From Paraniabella defluvii (GTDB lineage Bacteria > Bacteroidota > Bacteroidia > Chitinophagales > Chitinophagaceae), in the NCBI GenBank assembly GCA_019316985.1, contig CP079215.1, positions 744,001 to 808,000 on the forward strand: DNA of 64,000 nucleotides, in the 5' to 3' direction. This document shows, one piece after another, positions 8,153 to 18,801 of this stretch. The translations under genes were made by a program, and so were the position numbers. The notes under the pieces were generated by a model, which was not told the origin of the DNA, did not search any database, and saw nothing but the letters and a program-made list of their open reading frames with translations. Position 1 is the stretch's first letter. Every line of letters begins with the position of its first letter.

Positions 8153-9598
8153 TTACCTGTTTTTAGGCTCATAATAAATCCCAACATTCCTTTTCCGTTT
8201 TTCATCTAACTGATTCAGTACACCGGAAACAACCGACCGGGTAGTTGTTTTCAGGGAAGTGGCAGGCGCAGCAGCCAGGAAGCTACCTGTGTTTATATAA
8301 TTAAGGGCATTGGCCAGGCAAGGCTCTGTAATATCTCCCCAATCCTTATTAATACCATCTACAGCTATTTTATCCGGAGTAAAGCCTTCATAAGGTACTT
8401 CAGCATTAACACTGTTAACTGTTTTGAAAGAAATAGGGTATAATGCCACTTTATCAAACAGTTCTATAGGAAAATAACCAACCGGCTTACCGCGTGTATT
8501 CGTCTCCCCGATTAATTTAACGTCCATCACAGGCTTTAAGTTATTAATTAAAAGTTCACTCGATGAAGCGGTATTGTCTGTTACTATAAAAAGCACCCTG
8601 TTCAAAGCAAGATTTTTGTTTTTCATAAAAGTCTCCGTGTTGGTGCTCACACTAAAATAGTCATTACTGGTAATACCCAGTTTCTTTTTTACAAGCGGAA
8701 AATTACCCTGCTGTAATTGTTGATTAAACTCGTATCGATACATAGTTTGACCGGTTTTGGAGGCTGGCACTAGAATGTTGGCGAATCTGTCTTGCATCGC
8801 AGTTGAGCCTCCCAGGTTTTCTCTCAGATCAACGATCAGTTCATTCACACCCTGGCCAATAAAGTTGTCGAAAACAGCAAGCAAGTCATTTAAAGCAGCC
8901 TGTGTACCTAAAAACGTGTTGAAAACCAAATACCCTATTTTTTTATTACCGTTAGTAAAAACTGTAGAATACAAAATCGAATTTTCTGTAAATCTTGTTT
9001 TAGCTAAGCTAATAACCTGTGTGGTACCATCCGGTTTAATAAACTCCACATTTGCAGAGGTTGCCGTTCCGAAAAACAATGCGTTTAATTTATCAACACT
9101 GGCCTGGTCTCCTCTTAGTTCTGAACCGTTGAGTTTGTTCATGATCCAGCCACGCTTTACACCTTTGGCGGCGGCATCAGATGCGGCATATACATAGGGT
9201 ACAAACCACCTGGTATTAGCGGCATTATCCGGCAGCGCTACTAGCCCGCTTTTCACCCAGAATCCCCAGTCGGTTCCATCCCCGGTAATAATCTGGTCAG
9301 ATTCCTCAGAAGAAGTAGCATGGCTAAACTGGTCTGCCGGTTGCAGCGCTCTTATAGACTTGATAACATCATCTGCTGTTTTAACCAGGTCGGAACCAAC
9401 AAATTTCCTTGGATTAAAACTTTCGTAAGTTCCTATTCCCGGTAAAGTATTCCAGAAATATACTTCTTTGGTATATAGGTATGCCGAATCGGCAACCAGT
9501 TGTGCTGTTGTTGCATTGTCAGCTATCTGGTCTTTCTTCTTAGGACAAGCAGTTAAAATCACCAGCAGCAATGCCAGTAATGGGAATGTTTTTTTCAT
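8153..9598 (-). CDS. S41 family peptidase, lipoprotein
   Basis: An intact 481-residue protein. The first 18 residues are a lipoprotein signal ending in ILTAC, so the protease is periplasmic or surface exposed. Residues ~130-210 include a PDZ-like region, and the peptidase core has ELIVDLRENLGGS followed by the nucleophile segment DNTASSSELLINNL and GETNTRGKPVG, which fit the C-terminal processing peptidase family with a Ser/Lys dyad. A low-complexity tail ends at the stop. Substrate is unknown; members of this family trim exported proteins. It stands alone between two convergent or divergent plus-strand genes. Confidence 0.85.
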   Translation of the reverse strand: MKKTFPLLALLLVILTACPKKKDQIADNATTAQLVADSAYLYTKEVYFWNTLPGIGTYESFNPRKFVGSDLVKTADDVIKSIRALQPADQFSHATSSEESDQIITGDGTDWGFWVKSGLVALPDNAANTRWFVPYVYAASDAAAKGVKRGWIMNKLNGSELRGDQASVDKLNALFFGTATSANVEFIKPDGTTQVISLAKTRFTENSILYSTVFTNGNKKIGYLVFNTFLGTQAALNDLLAVFDNFIGQGVNELIVDLRENLGGSTAMQDRFANILVPASKTGQTMYRYEFNQQLQQGNFPLVKKKLGITSNDYFSVSTNTETFMKNKNLALNRVLFIVTDNTASSSELLINNLKPVMDVKLIGETNTRGKPVGYFPIELFDKVALYPISFKTVNSVNAEVPYEGFTPDKIAVDGINKDWGDITEPCLANALNYINTGSFLAAAPATSLKTTTRSVVSGVLNQLDEKRKRNVGIYYEPKNR

Positions 9599-9701
9599 TC
9601 GCGGTACGTTTTCTTTATGAAGATTAGAAATCTCAGGTGTTATTTATTAATATAAACTCACACAAATATGAAATTTTTACGGCATTCCTTAAAATTAATC
9701 T

Positions 9702-9733
9702 TTTGCCCATTCAACCAATTTACTTTACTTTTC
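9702..9733 (+). promoter_or_regulatory. candidate maeB promoter
   Basis: TTTG at 9702-9705 and TACTTTTC at 9726-9733 are about 20 bp apart, close to the Bacteroidota consensus (TTTG, about 19-21 bp, TAnnTTTG). The ATG of maeB follows at 9756. Confidence 0.45.
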
Positions 9734-9755
9734 GCCCGATTTTTAATCGTTGCTT

Positions 9756-12097
9756 ATGTCTAAAAAAGATTTGAGAAAAGAGTTGGCGCTGGAGTACCAC
9801 GCCAAAGGCCGGCCGGGGAAAATTGAAGTAATTCCCACCAAGGAAGCCAAAACCCAGCGGGACCTTTCGCTGGCTTATTCGCCGGGTGTGGCAGTGCCCT
9901 GCCTCGAAATTGCAGAAAATGTTGAGAACGTATATAAGTATACTGCCAAAGGAAACCTGGTAGCAGTAATCAGTAACGGAACAGCGGTTTTGGGCCTGGG
10001 TGATATCGGCCCCGAAGCCGGTAAACCAGTGATGGAAGGCAAGGGGGTACTGTTTAAGATCTTTGCTGATATTGATGTATTTGATATCGAGATCAACGAA
10101 AAAGACCCGGTGAAATTTGTAGAGATCGTTCAGGCCCTGGAACCCACATTCGGCGGTATCAACCTCGAAGATATTAAGGCGCCTGGTTGCTTTTTTATAT
10201 TGAACGTGAGCTGAAAAAACGGTTAAAAATACCGGTAATGCACGACGATCAGCACGGTACCGCAATTATCAGTGCTGCCGCCCTGCTCAATGCGCTCGAA
10301 ATCCAGAAGAAAAAAATTGAGAAAGCAAAATTTGTGGTAAACGGCGCCGGCGCGGCAGCCATGGCCTGTGTGCTATTATACCAGCAAATGGGCGCCAAAC
10401 CCGAGAACTTTATTATGTTCGACAGCAAGGGAGCGCTACATAAAGGCCGCACAGGATTAGACGATATTAAAGCTCCTTTTGCGATTGCCCCTAAGGACAT
10501 TTCGCTGACCGATGCCCTGAAAGGCGCTGATGTATTTATAGGACTGAGCGCAGCCAACGTTTTAGATGCCGATATGGTAAAAAGCATGGCGAAAAACCCG
10601 ATCGTATTTGCCATGGCCAATCCCGACCCCGAGATCCCGTGGGAAGAAGCCACCAAAGCACGGAAAGATGTGATCATGGCGACAGGTCGCAGCGACTATC
10701 CTAACCAGGTAAATAATGTGCTGGGCTTCCCTTATATCTTCAGGGGTGCGCTCGACGAGAGCCACACAAATCAACACCCAAATGCAACTGGCCGCCGTGA
10801 AAGCTTTAGCTGACATGGCCAAAACGCCGGTTCCGGATATTGTAAACCTGGCCTATAACCAGAACAATATGCACTTCGGGCCGGACTATATTATTCCCAA
10901 ACCGCTTGATCCTCGTTTACTATCCACAGTTGCGCCGGCAGTAGCCAGGGCAGCTATGGAATCGGGTGTAGCACGCATTAATATTGAGAACTGGGAACAA
11001 TATGAGCACGACCTGAACAAACGCCTGGGCCTGGACAACCAGGTTTTACGGGTGCTGGGCGCTAAAGCACGCAGCGCACCCAAACGTATTGTTTTTGCTG
11101 AAGGGGATAATGTAAATATCCTGAAAGCCGCTCAGATTGTGCTGGACGAAGGTATCGGCTTTCCCACCCTGCTGGGCGATGTAAAGAAAATAGAAGAACT
11201 GGCAGATCTGCATAAAATTGATATCAGCGAAATGCCGGTGATTAATCCGCGCGGCGATGAAGCTAAAGCCAAAAGGGAAGAATATGTGGATCTCTTTTAC
11301 AAAAAAAAAAAGGGCACGTAAGGGTTACACGCGGGAAGAGGCATCGAAGCTGATGGAAAACCGAAACCATTTCGGTTGCATGATGGTAGAATGCGGCGAC
11401 GCGGATTGTATGATATCTGGTTTAACAAAGAGATATTCAGACGCCATCCGGCCTGCGCTCCAGATCATTGGTACCGAAGACGGCGTAAAAAGGTGGCAGG
11501 CATGTACCTCATCATGACCTCCAAAGGGCCTTTATTTTTAGCGGATACTACCGTAAATATTAATCCTACAGCTGAAGAGCTGGCTGAAATAGTACTATTA
11601 ACGGCCAAAGAGGTTTCGGCATTTAATATTACACCAAGAATTGCCATGTTAAGCTATTCCAACTTTGGCAGCAGCAGTACGCCGGAGGCCCAGCTGGTTT
11701 CAGGGCCAGGGAGCTGGTAAAGCTCAAAGATCCTTCCCTGATTGTGGATGGAGAGATGCAGGCCAATGTGGCACTTAATAATAGTTTGTTAAAAGAAATG
11801 TATCCGTTTAGCGAACTGGTTGAAAAAGAAGTAAACACATTAATCTTCCCTAATTTAGCGTCTGGTAATATTACTTATAATATCCTGAAGGAAATAGGTT
11901 CTACCGATGCAATAGGGCCTATACTTTTAGGACTGAAAAAACCGGTACATTTGTTGCAACTGGGAAGCACGGTGAACAACATTGTCAATATGGCTTTAAT
12001 AGCAGTTACAGATGCTCAGATAAAGTCAGCTGCAATGTCGGCCAAAGCTGGTTCAGAAGCAGAAAAGAACCAGGGTAACACCAAAAAGAAAAAATAG
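9756..12097 (+). CDS. maeB: NADP-dependent malic enzyme with PTA-like domain, frameshifted
   Basis: Decarboxylates malate to pyruvate with reduction of NADP. Six frames joined near 10200, 10755, 11300, 11495 and 11705 give about 780 residues, the normal MaeB length. The N-terminal malic domain shows [11 protein letters not shown] and [20 protein letters not shown], followed by MHDDQHGTA (metal/substrate site) and the nucleotide-binding [11 protein letters not shown]. From about residue 430 a phosphotransacetylase-like domain follows ([17 protein letters not shown] ... [17 protein letters not shown]), usually a regulatory module. A candidate promoter lies 23 bp upstream. Frameshifts sit in A- or G-runs, so the real gene is probably intact. 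Confidence 0.92.
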
Positions 12098-12122
12098 ACT
12101 ATCCAACTAAACGACTTTATTC

Positions 12123-12858
12123 TTGAAAATACTTAAAGAATTCGGGCAGTACATCCAAATGTTCAAAGGCATGTTTCGCATGCCGGAGAACAGAGCTATG
12201 TATTGGAAGCAATTCATGCTTCAATGCAATGATATCGGCGTTGGATCGTTGGGTATTATTTCTATTATTTCAGTTTTTATTGGTGCCGTATCTACTGTTC
12301 AAACGGCCTACCAGCTGGTATCTCCTATCATTCCTAAAACCACAATTGCTCAAATTGTACGTGATACGGTGATACTGGAATTTGCCCCCACCCTTAGCTG
12401 TATTGTATTGGCAGGAGTAGTAGGCAGTAAAATAGCCAGTGAGCTGGGTAATATGCGGGTAAGCGAGCAGATAGACGCCCTGGAAATCATGGGTATTAAT
12501 ACGAAGGCCTATTTGATTCTTCCTAAAATATTAGCGGGCGTATTAACCATACCCCTGCTGATCATATTGGCGATGGTACTGGGTATTTTTGGAGGCCGGC
12601 TGGCAGGGTCAATGGCAGGCATTATCGATCCGTCGATATTCGACAATGGTTTACTGATGGGCTTTAATGGCTATAATGTATTTTTGCATTAACCAAAAGC
12701 TTCGCCTTCGCGTTCCTGATAACCAGTATCCCTTGCTTTTACGGTTATAATGTAAAGGGTGGTGCCCTGAAATTGGTCAGTCGAGCACCCGCGCAGTAGT
12801 GGTTTCCTGCATCATGTTGCTGCTGGCAGATTACATTTTATCGGCACTATTATTATAA
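12123..12858 (+). CDS. mlaE: MlaE-type ABC transporter permease, frameshifted
   Basis: An inner-membrane permease of the Mla/Mce lipid-transport type, which with MlaF moves phospholipids between membranes. The frame from TTG 12123 to 12692 continues after a shift near 12685 as FLITSIPCFYGYNVKGGA and ends at 12858, about 245 residues. Several membrane helices and the family segments IVRDTVILEFAPTLSCIVLA and IASELGNMRVSEQIDALE are visible. The TTG start lacks a visible ribosome binding site, so the true start may differ slightly. The ATPase gene begins 45 bp downstream; no MlaD gene is seen in the window. Confidence 0.85.
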
Positions 12859-12903
12859 GCAAACAGTATTGAAAAATTTCATTGCTTCAAAAACTGGAGT
12901 ACC

Positions 12904-13770
12904 ATGATAGAGATAAAAAATCTTAAAAAAGTTTCGGCGAGAAGGTGGTGCTGAAAGAGGTAAATGCGGTAATGGAGCCTGGCAAGTGTAACCTGATTAT
13001 CGGATCGAGCGGAAGCGGTAAAACAGTATTGATGAAATGTATTGTTGGCCTTATGCCCCTACCCGCGGCGAAGTGATCTACAATGGCCACAATTATATTA
13101 CCATGACCCTGGAAGAAAAGAAAGCAATCCGAAAAGAAATCGGGATGCTCTCTTTCAGGGATCAGCGCTTTTCGATAGCCAAACCGTTGAGCAAAATGTA
13201 ATATTTCCTCTCGATATGTTCACTACCGATAAATATTCGGTAAAGAAAGCCAGGGTAAAAGAAGTGCTGGACCGGGTAAATCTTAACGAAGATGCTTACA
13301 GGAAATTTCCGGCGGAAATTAGCGGTGGTATGCAGAAACGGGTGGCGCTGGCAAGGGCCATTGTGTTAAATCCAAAATACCTTTTCTGCGATGAACCCAA
13401 TTCAGGGCTTGATCCGCAAACATCTATTGTTATTGATAAGCTTATTAAAGAAATCACGCAGGAATATAACACTACTACTATCATGAACACGCATGATATG
13501 AATAGTGTAATGGAAATTGGGGATCATATCGTTTATATGCACCAGGGTGAAAAAGAATGGGAAGGCACCAATAAAGAAATTATTTACAGCGACAATCAAA
13601 AGCTTAACGATTTTATTTTTGCTTCGAATTTCCTGCAGGATGCCAAAAATATGCGCACTATACAGGAAACCGGAGAAATTCCGAAAGAAGTACACGAAGA
13701 TGTGCGGGATGCCCTGGAAGAAAAATTCAACACCGATATGGACGGCGATGGAATTATAGGTGCGCCCTAA
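12904..13770 (+). CDS. mlaF: MlaF-type ABC transporter ATP-binding protein, frameshifted
   Basis: The ATPase partner of the preceding permease. ATG at 12904 opens MIEIKNLKK; frame losses near 12932, 13060 and 13155 are needed to reach the long frame ending at 13770, about 289 residues. Walker A is IIGSSGSGKTVL, the signature is EISGGMQKRVALARA, Walker B is YLFCDEPNSGLDP, and the H-loop is MNTHDMNSV. The length and motifs fit the Mla/Ttg2A subgroup. The C-terminus carries an extra ~40 residues ending DMDGDGIIGAP, an EF-hand-like acidic stretch not needed for ATPase function. Confidence 0.88.
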
Positions 13771-13885
13771 GAATAACACCCTCCTGTATTAATGTTGGCC
13801 CTGCCTTACGCTACCCTTATAATGATCACTACTCTTTTTGTGCAGGAATCAGCAAAAATTTAGCTTATTAGCATGCTGGTTTCCT

Positions 13886-13893
13886 TACTTTTG
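13886..13893 (+). promoter_or_regulatory. candidate -7 box of sucD
   Basis: TACTTTTG fits the Bacteroidota -7 consensus TAnnTTTG and lies 24 bp before the sucD start. No good -33 TTG is seen at the usual distance, so this is a partial match. Confidence 0.4.
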
Positions 13894-13917
13894 TAACCAA
13901 TCAGAAAAAACTATAAA

Positions 13918-14791
13918 ATGGCAGTATTAGTAAATAAAGATTCGAAAGTGTTAGTACAGGGCTTTACCGGCACAGAAGGTACTTTTCATGCAACCCAGAT
14001 GATAGAATATGGCACCAACGTGGTAGGCGGCGTTACCCCTAATAAAGGCGGCACCACGCACCTGGAGAGGCCGGTGTTTAATACAGTGGCCGACGCGGTT
14101 AAAGCTACCAACGCTAATGTGAGCATTATTTTTGTACCCCGGCTTTTGCAGCCGATGCTATAATGGAAGCAACAGACGCCGGCATTGAGCTGGTAGTTTG
14201 TATTACAGAAGGCATTCCTGTGCAGGACATGGTGAAAGTGAAAAATTATTTGCTGGGTACCAAAACCAGGCTGATCGGGCCTAACTGCCCGGGTGTTATC
14301 ACCGCCGGTGAGTGCAAAGTAGGCATCATGCCGGGCTTTGTATTTAAACCAGGACGTATAGGTATTGTAAGTAAATCTGGTACGCTTACTTACGAAGCAG
14401 CCGACCAGGTAGCCAAAGCAGGTTTGGGGATCAGCACTGCTATTGGAATTGGCGGGGACCCTATTATTGGTACTCCTACCAAAGAAGCTGTAGAATTATT
14501 AATGAATGACCCAGAAACAGACGCCATCGTTATGATCGGTGAAATTGGCGGAGGTATGGAGGCCGAAGCAGCCAACTGGATTAAAGCTACAGGCAACAAA
14601 AAACCTGTTGTAGGCTTTATTGCAGGTCAAACTGCACCTCCCGGCCGTCGTATGGGCCATGCCGGCGCTATTGTAGGCGGAGCTGATGATACCGCAGAAG
14701 CTAAAATGAAAATTATGAGCGAATGCGGTATACATGTGGTAAGCAGCCCTGCTGATATTGGTAAAACAATGGCGGAAGTGCTGAAAAATAA
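13918..14791 (+). CDS. sucD: succinyl-CoA synthetase alpha subunit, frameshifted
   Basis: The alpha subunit carries the CoA site and the phosphohistidine for the TCA-cycle step succinyl-CoA to succinate with ATP or GTP formation. Frames 13918-14163 and 14163-14852 join by restoring one C near 14140 (VPPAFAADA), to about 291 residues. Visible are the CoA-binding [33 protein letters not shown], and [18 protein letters not shown] segment with the active His ([15 protein letters not shown]). I end it at TAA 14789-14791 by assuming one missing A in MAEVLKK; the longer open frame would run through a terminator. The beta subunit gene is not in the window. Confidence 0.9.
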
Positions 14792-14818
14792 TCGGAATAG
14801 TTGTATAACTCAATATAA

Positions 14819-14850
14819 AAATCTCCCGGAGCGCCGGGAGATTTTTCTTT
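14819..14850 (+). terminator. rho-independent terminator of sucD
   Basis: ATCTCCCGG (14821-14829) and CCGGGAGAT (14834-14842) form a perfect stem with a four-base loop, followed by TTTTCTTT. It also lies just beyond the convergent outer-membrane gene stop at 14911. Confidence 0.85.
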
Positions 14851-14910
14851 AATTACCAACTGGCTGAAGATGGGAACGGCTTGTTCCGGTAGATGAGGCA
14901 GTAAATGCTT

Positions 14911-17900
14911 TTAAAACAGCGCTGTGATAGACGCCCTACCGGTATGAATGGTCCTGGTGGCCCCGGGCTTGCGACCATCGTATTGAAAATTAAGTTCCAG
15001 GTTGTTTAAAAGACGCTTGGTTAACTGAAGGTTCCATAAAAGATTGGTGCCGGGTAGCAATCCATCCAGCATAATATAGCCCACGGTTGTTTGCGCGCCA
15101 TTAGTTCCCGCACTGTATTTTAAACCATTATAAGTAAACTTCCCGTAACGGAAGCGCTTTGCAGGATGTTATACTTGGTTTCAGCAGTAAGGGCATTGGA
15201 GAGCGAGGTTTCCCCACCATAAATACCTGCATTTTTCTTATGCTCACGCTTATAGCCTGTGGTGATGCGGAAAGATGTTCCTTTTATGTAAGACAATAAT
15301 AGTTCCCCGTTATTCCTGTTGATCTCGTAATTACGGTTATCAAACAGCACGTCATCGGTGTACAATGCATTGATGCCCGTCAGGCATTTATGTTTAAAGT
15401 AAGAGACGCTGAAAGAAAATGCCTGTACTTCAAAAGCCACTCATTGTTTTGCCGGGTTTCATACCCGTAAGTAAGAAAGGCCTTATTATTATTACGCAGG
15501 TTGCTCACATCAACGCCCCATTGGGTGCTTTGCCTGTTAAAGGATAACGTATTAGCCAGGGTTGTATTCCGGGTAATTAAGTTCGTATCGGCCAGCCCAT
15601 AGCCAAAAGGATTAAACTCAAATAATCCTCTCGCCATCGATTTTTAGCAATCTGCAAAGAACTGGTCAATATCCATCTTGATAAAAATCCTGCAAAACCT
15701 TTCGCCTGCCCACCCCATAATTGACGAGGCGTTACATTGATACTATAATTAAGCGTGGTGTAATTGGCTTTTATATATTCATTGGTTGGCGTAAAAATCC
15801 GGATAAATTTTGCCTGATCGGCAAAAGCTGCCAGTTCAAATTCATTCAATTGCTGTACACCGTCGTCATTATAATCAATCCAGGTATACTGTCCTGTACC
15901 CGCCGGTACTTCCAGGTAGGCATAATCCCGTTTTTGCTCCTGCCCTGATCCTACTTCATATAAAATATTACCATTTAAAAAGCCGTTCCATTCATTCATC
16001 TGATATTCAGCGCGGGCAAGCACCGTATTATCTTCCGTTTGGGCACTTACTTCATCATTGTACACTTTCAGCTTCCTGAAAGTGGTATTGAGGTAAAATT
16101 GCCGCTTCGCATTCGACAATAATTCAGCCTGCAGGTTAAGATTATAACTCCTGTCTCCCGAACCAGCTCTTTACCCACGGGGTACTTATCACTTCGCGTA
16201 TAAAAATTAATACCGTACCTGTTTCTTTTTTTCCGGGTTGGATTTTAAATAGGCAGTGTAGGTGTCAAAAAAAAAGAAAAGAAGTAAAATTCAATGAATC
16301 GTTGACAGTATTGCGATTAACATTTTCTTCCAGGGTATACCGGCCGCCAATGATCCAGTTATCCATCCAGGATATTTTTTTACTGATATCAACAATAGGT
16401 TTTAGAAAATATCCGTCGTACGTACTTGTTTTATAATTGGTTAAAACAAACTGATTATTTAAGCTCCATTTTCTCCAGTTGGTAAACTGCGTGAGGGCAT
16501 TTTGAAATCCGTTATAATCGTCGCTCCTGTTGTAGTTAGTGAATGCATATTGTATGCTATTGCCATTATCGGCCCGTAAACCTGTTGCGGCTTTTACGAT
16601 GTTTTCTGTAGCACGTTGCGCTACCAGCGGAAGCCCCCAATCCCTTGTAAATTCAACATCCCTGAGGCGCTCCAAAGGCTGGAACTTTTGCTGCACATAT
16701 TCATAATCCAGTGAACTTATAAGGCGCAGCTTATTCTTTTCCTTCAACAAAAAACTATTGACCAGGTTTAATTTGGCAGCATAACCGTTATCATCATTAT
16801 CATTTAAAGAAGACAATGTATTTACATCATATTTACTGGTAGCTACCTCTGTTTTTAAAACAGTTGCATCAGAAATATTATAGTCTACCCCAATGTCAGT
16901 AACTGCTGCCTGCGCGGAGCTACCAATAAAATTACCGGGTCATAATTGCCTTGCTTTATGCCGTTTGCACGCGGCACATATACAAATACTTTACCGTTTG
17001 CGTTGCCATTATCTGTTATATAATCCCCGTCCAAAACCCACATCGGTAAAAGCAAGGTTAAATTTGGCTGTCTCAGGATTGGTTGAGTACCGGTAAAAAG
17101 AATCAACTACATTATCAACCGTATCATAAACGCGTTCATATAGTATCTTGCCGGCGGTTAAGGTATCCATGAGTGCAGATGGATAGAGTGCATTTTGCAC
17201 ACTGTCGCCTATATTAAAAAGAAATTGTTTTTGCCGTGTATCCAGTACCTGGTTGATAGAGGAGTTTTTAGCATCGCTGTTATTAAAATATCCTACTTTC
17301 AATTTTACCTTCCTGTTAAAGTCAACCTCCTGCATAGCGTACAGGTTGGTGTTCAGGAAGTTCCTGTCAGCATATTCAAATTCTACCTGTATACGGCTGT
17401 CTTTCGAGATCATGCGCCTGGGTGTAAATGTGATCTCGGCCGTGTTGTAATTAATAACGTAATCCTGATCCTCCCCTCTCTGCAACAGTTCACCATCAAT
17501 AAAAACTCTTTCTGTATTAGCCAGTATAATAAAAAAGCTTCGCCATTGGCTCCAGAAAGCCTGTAAGGCCCCTGGTTCCCCTCCAGCCCCTGCAAAACAT
17601 TACGTGTAAACTTTCCCTTAGCAATAGATCCGCTCACTAAAGTATTGGATTGGGTATTCTTTGAAATATTATTGATCGTCTGGAAAGAAATACCCTGCAG
17701 CTTTTATAGAATTTTAAAAAATAGTTTCGGTCCTCGCGCAGGTCCATATCACCAATATTCAGCTGCCAGTTCTTTTTCTTAAAGCGAATGTATACTTCAT
17801 CAAATTCGTTCAGCTGCTGCGTGTTGCCGTCTGGCTGAATAGGCACATTGTTATCGGTAATAGCAGCCTGCAGCTCTATGCTGTCTGCCAGCATACCATT

Positions 17901-18404
17901 TAACTGTATGTTTAAATTAGAGTTCAGTATAAGATCCTGGTTGTTTCCAAAACCTACCTGTCGTCCAAAACTTCCCTGGGCATTAATAGTTCCGAAATTA
18001 AACAGCTCTTTTTGACGGTCAGCTTTATTGTAAGGTGCCCTTATTGGCGCAGCGGAGAACAATACCAGGCTGTCGAAGTTCATACGTTGCAATGCCCGGT
18101 TCAGCTTAAAAGGGAAAACACGATACGTAACCCAAACTACAGAATCCGTTGGCGGCAATTTCCAATACAGTACAGCATTAGTATAATCCAGCGTATATTG
18201 AATACTGTCAATGCCATCTATTCTAAAGCTGCTGGGAATGATACTAAGGGTATCCAGTGTAAAACCGGTACCGGGAGTTACTGCTATGGGTTTGTGCCTT
18301 AAATTGCCAGAGCTATTAGCAGGATACTGTCCCTGCGCTTTTGCGGTTAAAAAAACAGATAGCGATTAAAAATATGGTACGGAAAGCACCCAACAGGTTA
18401 TCAT
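14911..18404 (-). CDS. large predicted outer-membrane beta-barrel protein, many frameshifts
   Basis: At least ten frames chain into about 1,165 residues on the minus strand. The start ATG at 18404 precedes a signal peptide ([14 protein letters not shown] after one restored T). The first third has a soluble region ([47 protein letters not shown]) and a segment reading [18 protein letters not shown] followed by [18 protein letters not shown]. The remaining two thirds are alternating aromatic/polar strands typical of a barrel, and the C-terminus ends RASITALF with the terminal Phe expected of barrel proteins. Large proteins of this layout occur in Bacteroidota, but I know no established function. 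It is convergent with sucD. Confidence 0.7.
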
Positions 18405-18543
18405 TTGTTCCGGCGCAAAAATCGGGTATTACCATCATAATTAGGCAAGCAGCCTTAAAACCAGCTCATTCCGGTGTAACACAATTTTCTTACTGCCATC
18501 CCAAATTAAGAACTTTCCCAAATAAAATAACTGATAAATCCAA

Positions 18544-18743
18544 AATAATTATGATTGGCGTACTACTCAGCAGCAGGAAATTGACCTGGTAGAAGAAAGG
18601 GAGACGGGCATGGCTGCTTATAAATTCAAATGGTCTAAAAATGCTAAAGCCCGATTTCGTCAACGTTTACCACTAATTATCCGGGCACCGGCTGCAGGGT
18701 TATTACACCGGATAATAGGGAAGATTTCCTGCTCCCCGGATAA
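18544..18743 (+). pseudogene. remnant of the C-terminus of an AAA ATPase with DUF4143
   Basis: On the plus strand a short run reads NYDWRTTQQQEIDLVEER then AAYKFKWSKNAKARF, and after a one-base shift continues FTTNYPGTGCRVITPDN to a stop at 18741-18743. This is the characteristic end of ATP-binding proteins with a DUF4143 domain (EIDLVEER, YEFKW, final DFLL). Nothing resembling the ATPase core is present upstream, so about 65 residues of a 380-400 residue protein remain. It looks like a deletion remnant, not a sequencing artefact. Confidence 0.6.
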
Positions 18744-18774
18744 AAAAAAGCAGGCTGTACCTATAACAGCCTGC
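18742..18774 (-). terminator. rho-independent terminator of the prp operon
   Basis: On the minus strand GCAGGCTGT and ACAGCCTGC (18766-18774 and 18750-18758) form a 9-bp stem with a 7-nt loop followed by eight T. It lies directly after the prpD stop at 18802. Confidence 0.85.
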
Positions 18775-18801
18775 CAGTATTTAAAATGCGGGGCATTCAA
18801 T

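Noticed and set aside
8757..9197. Long plus-strand ORF inside the S41 peptidase gene
   Set aside because: It is antisense to an intact, motif-bearing peptidase and has no family features.
9756..12097. Programmed frameshifting in maeB and other genes
   Set aside because: The shifts occur at many unrelated sites, with both directions and without conserved slippery sequences plus structure, so errors are more likely.
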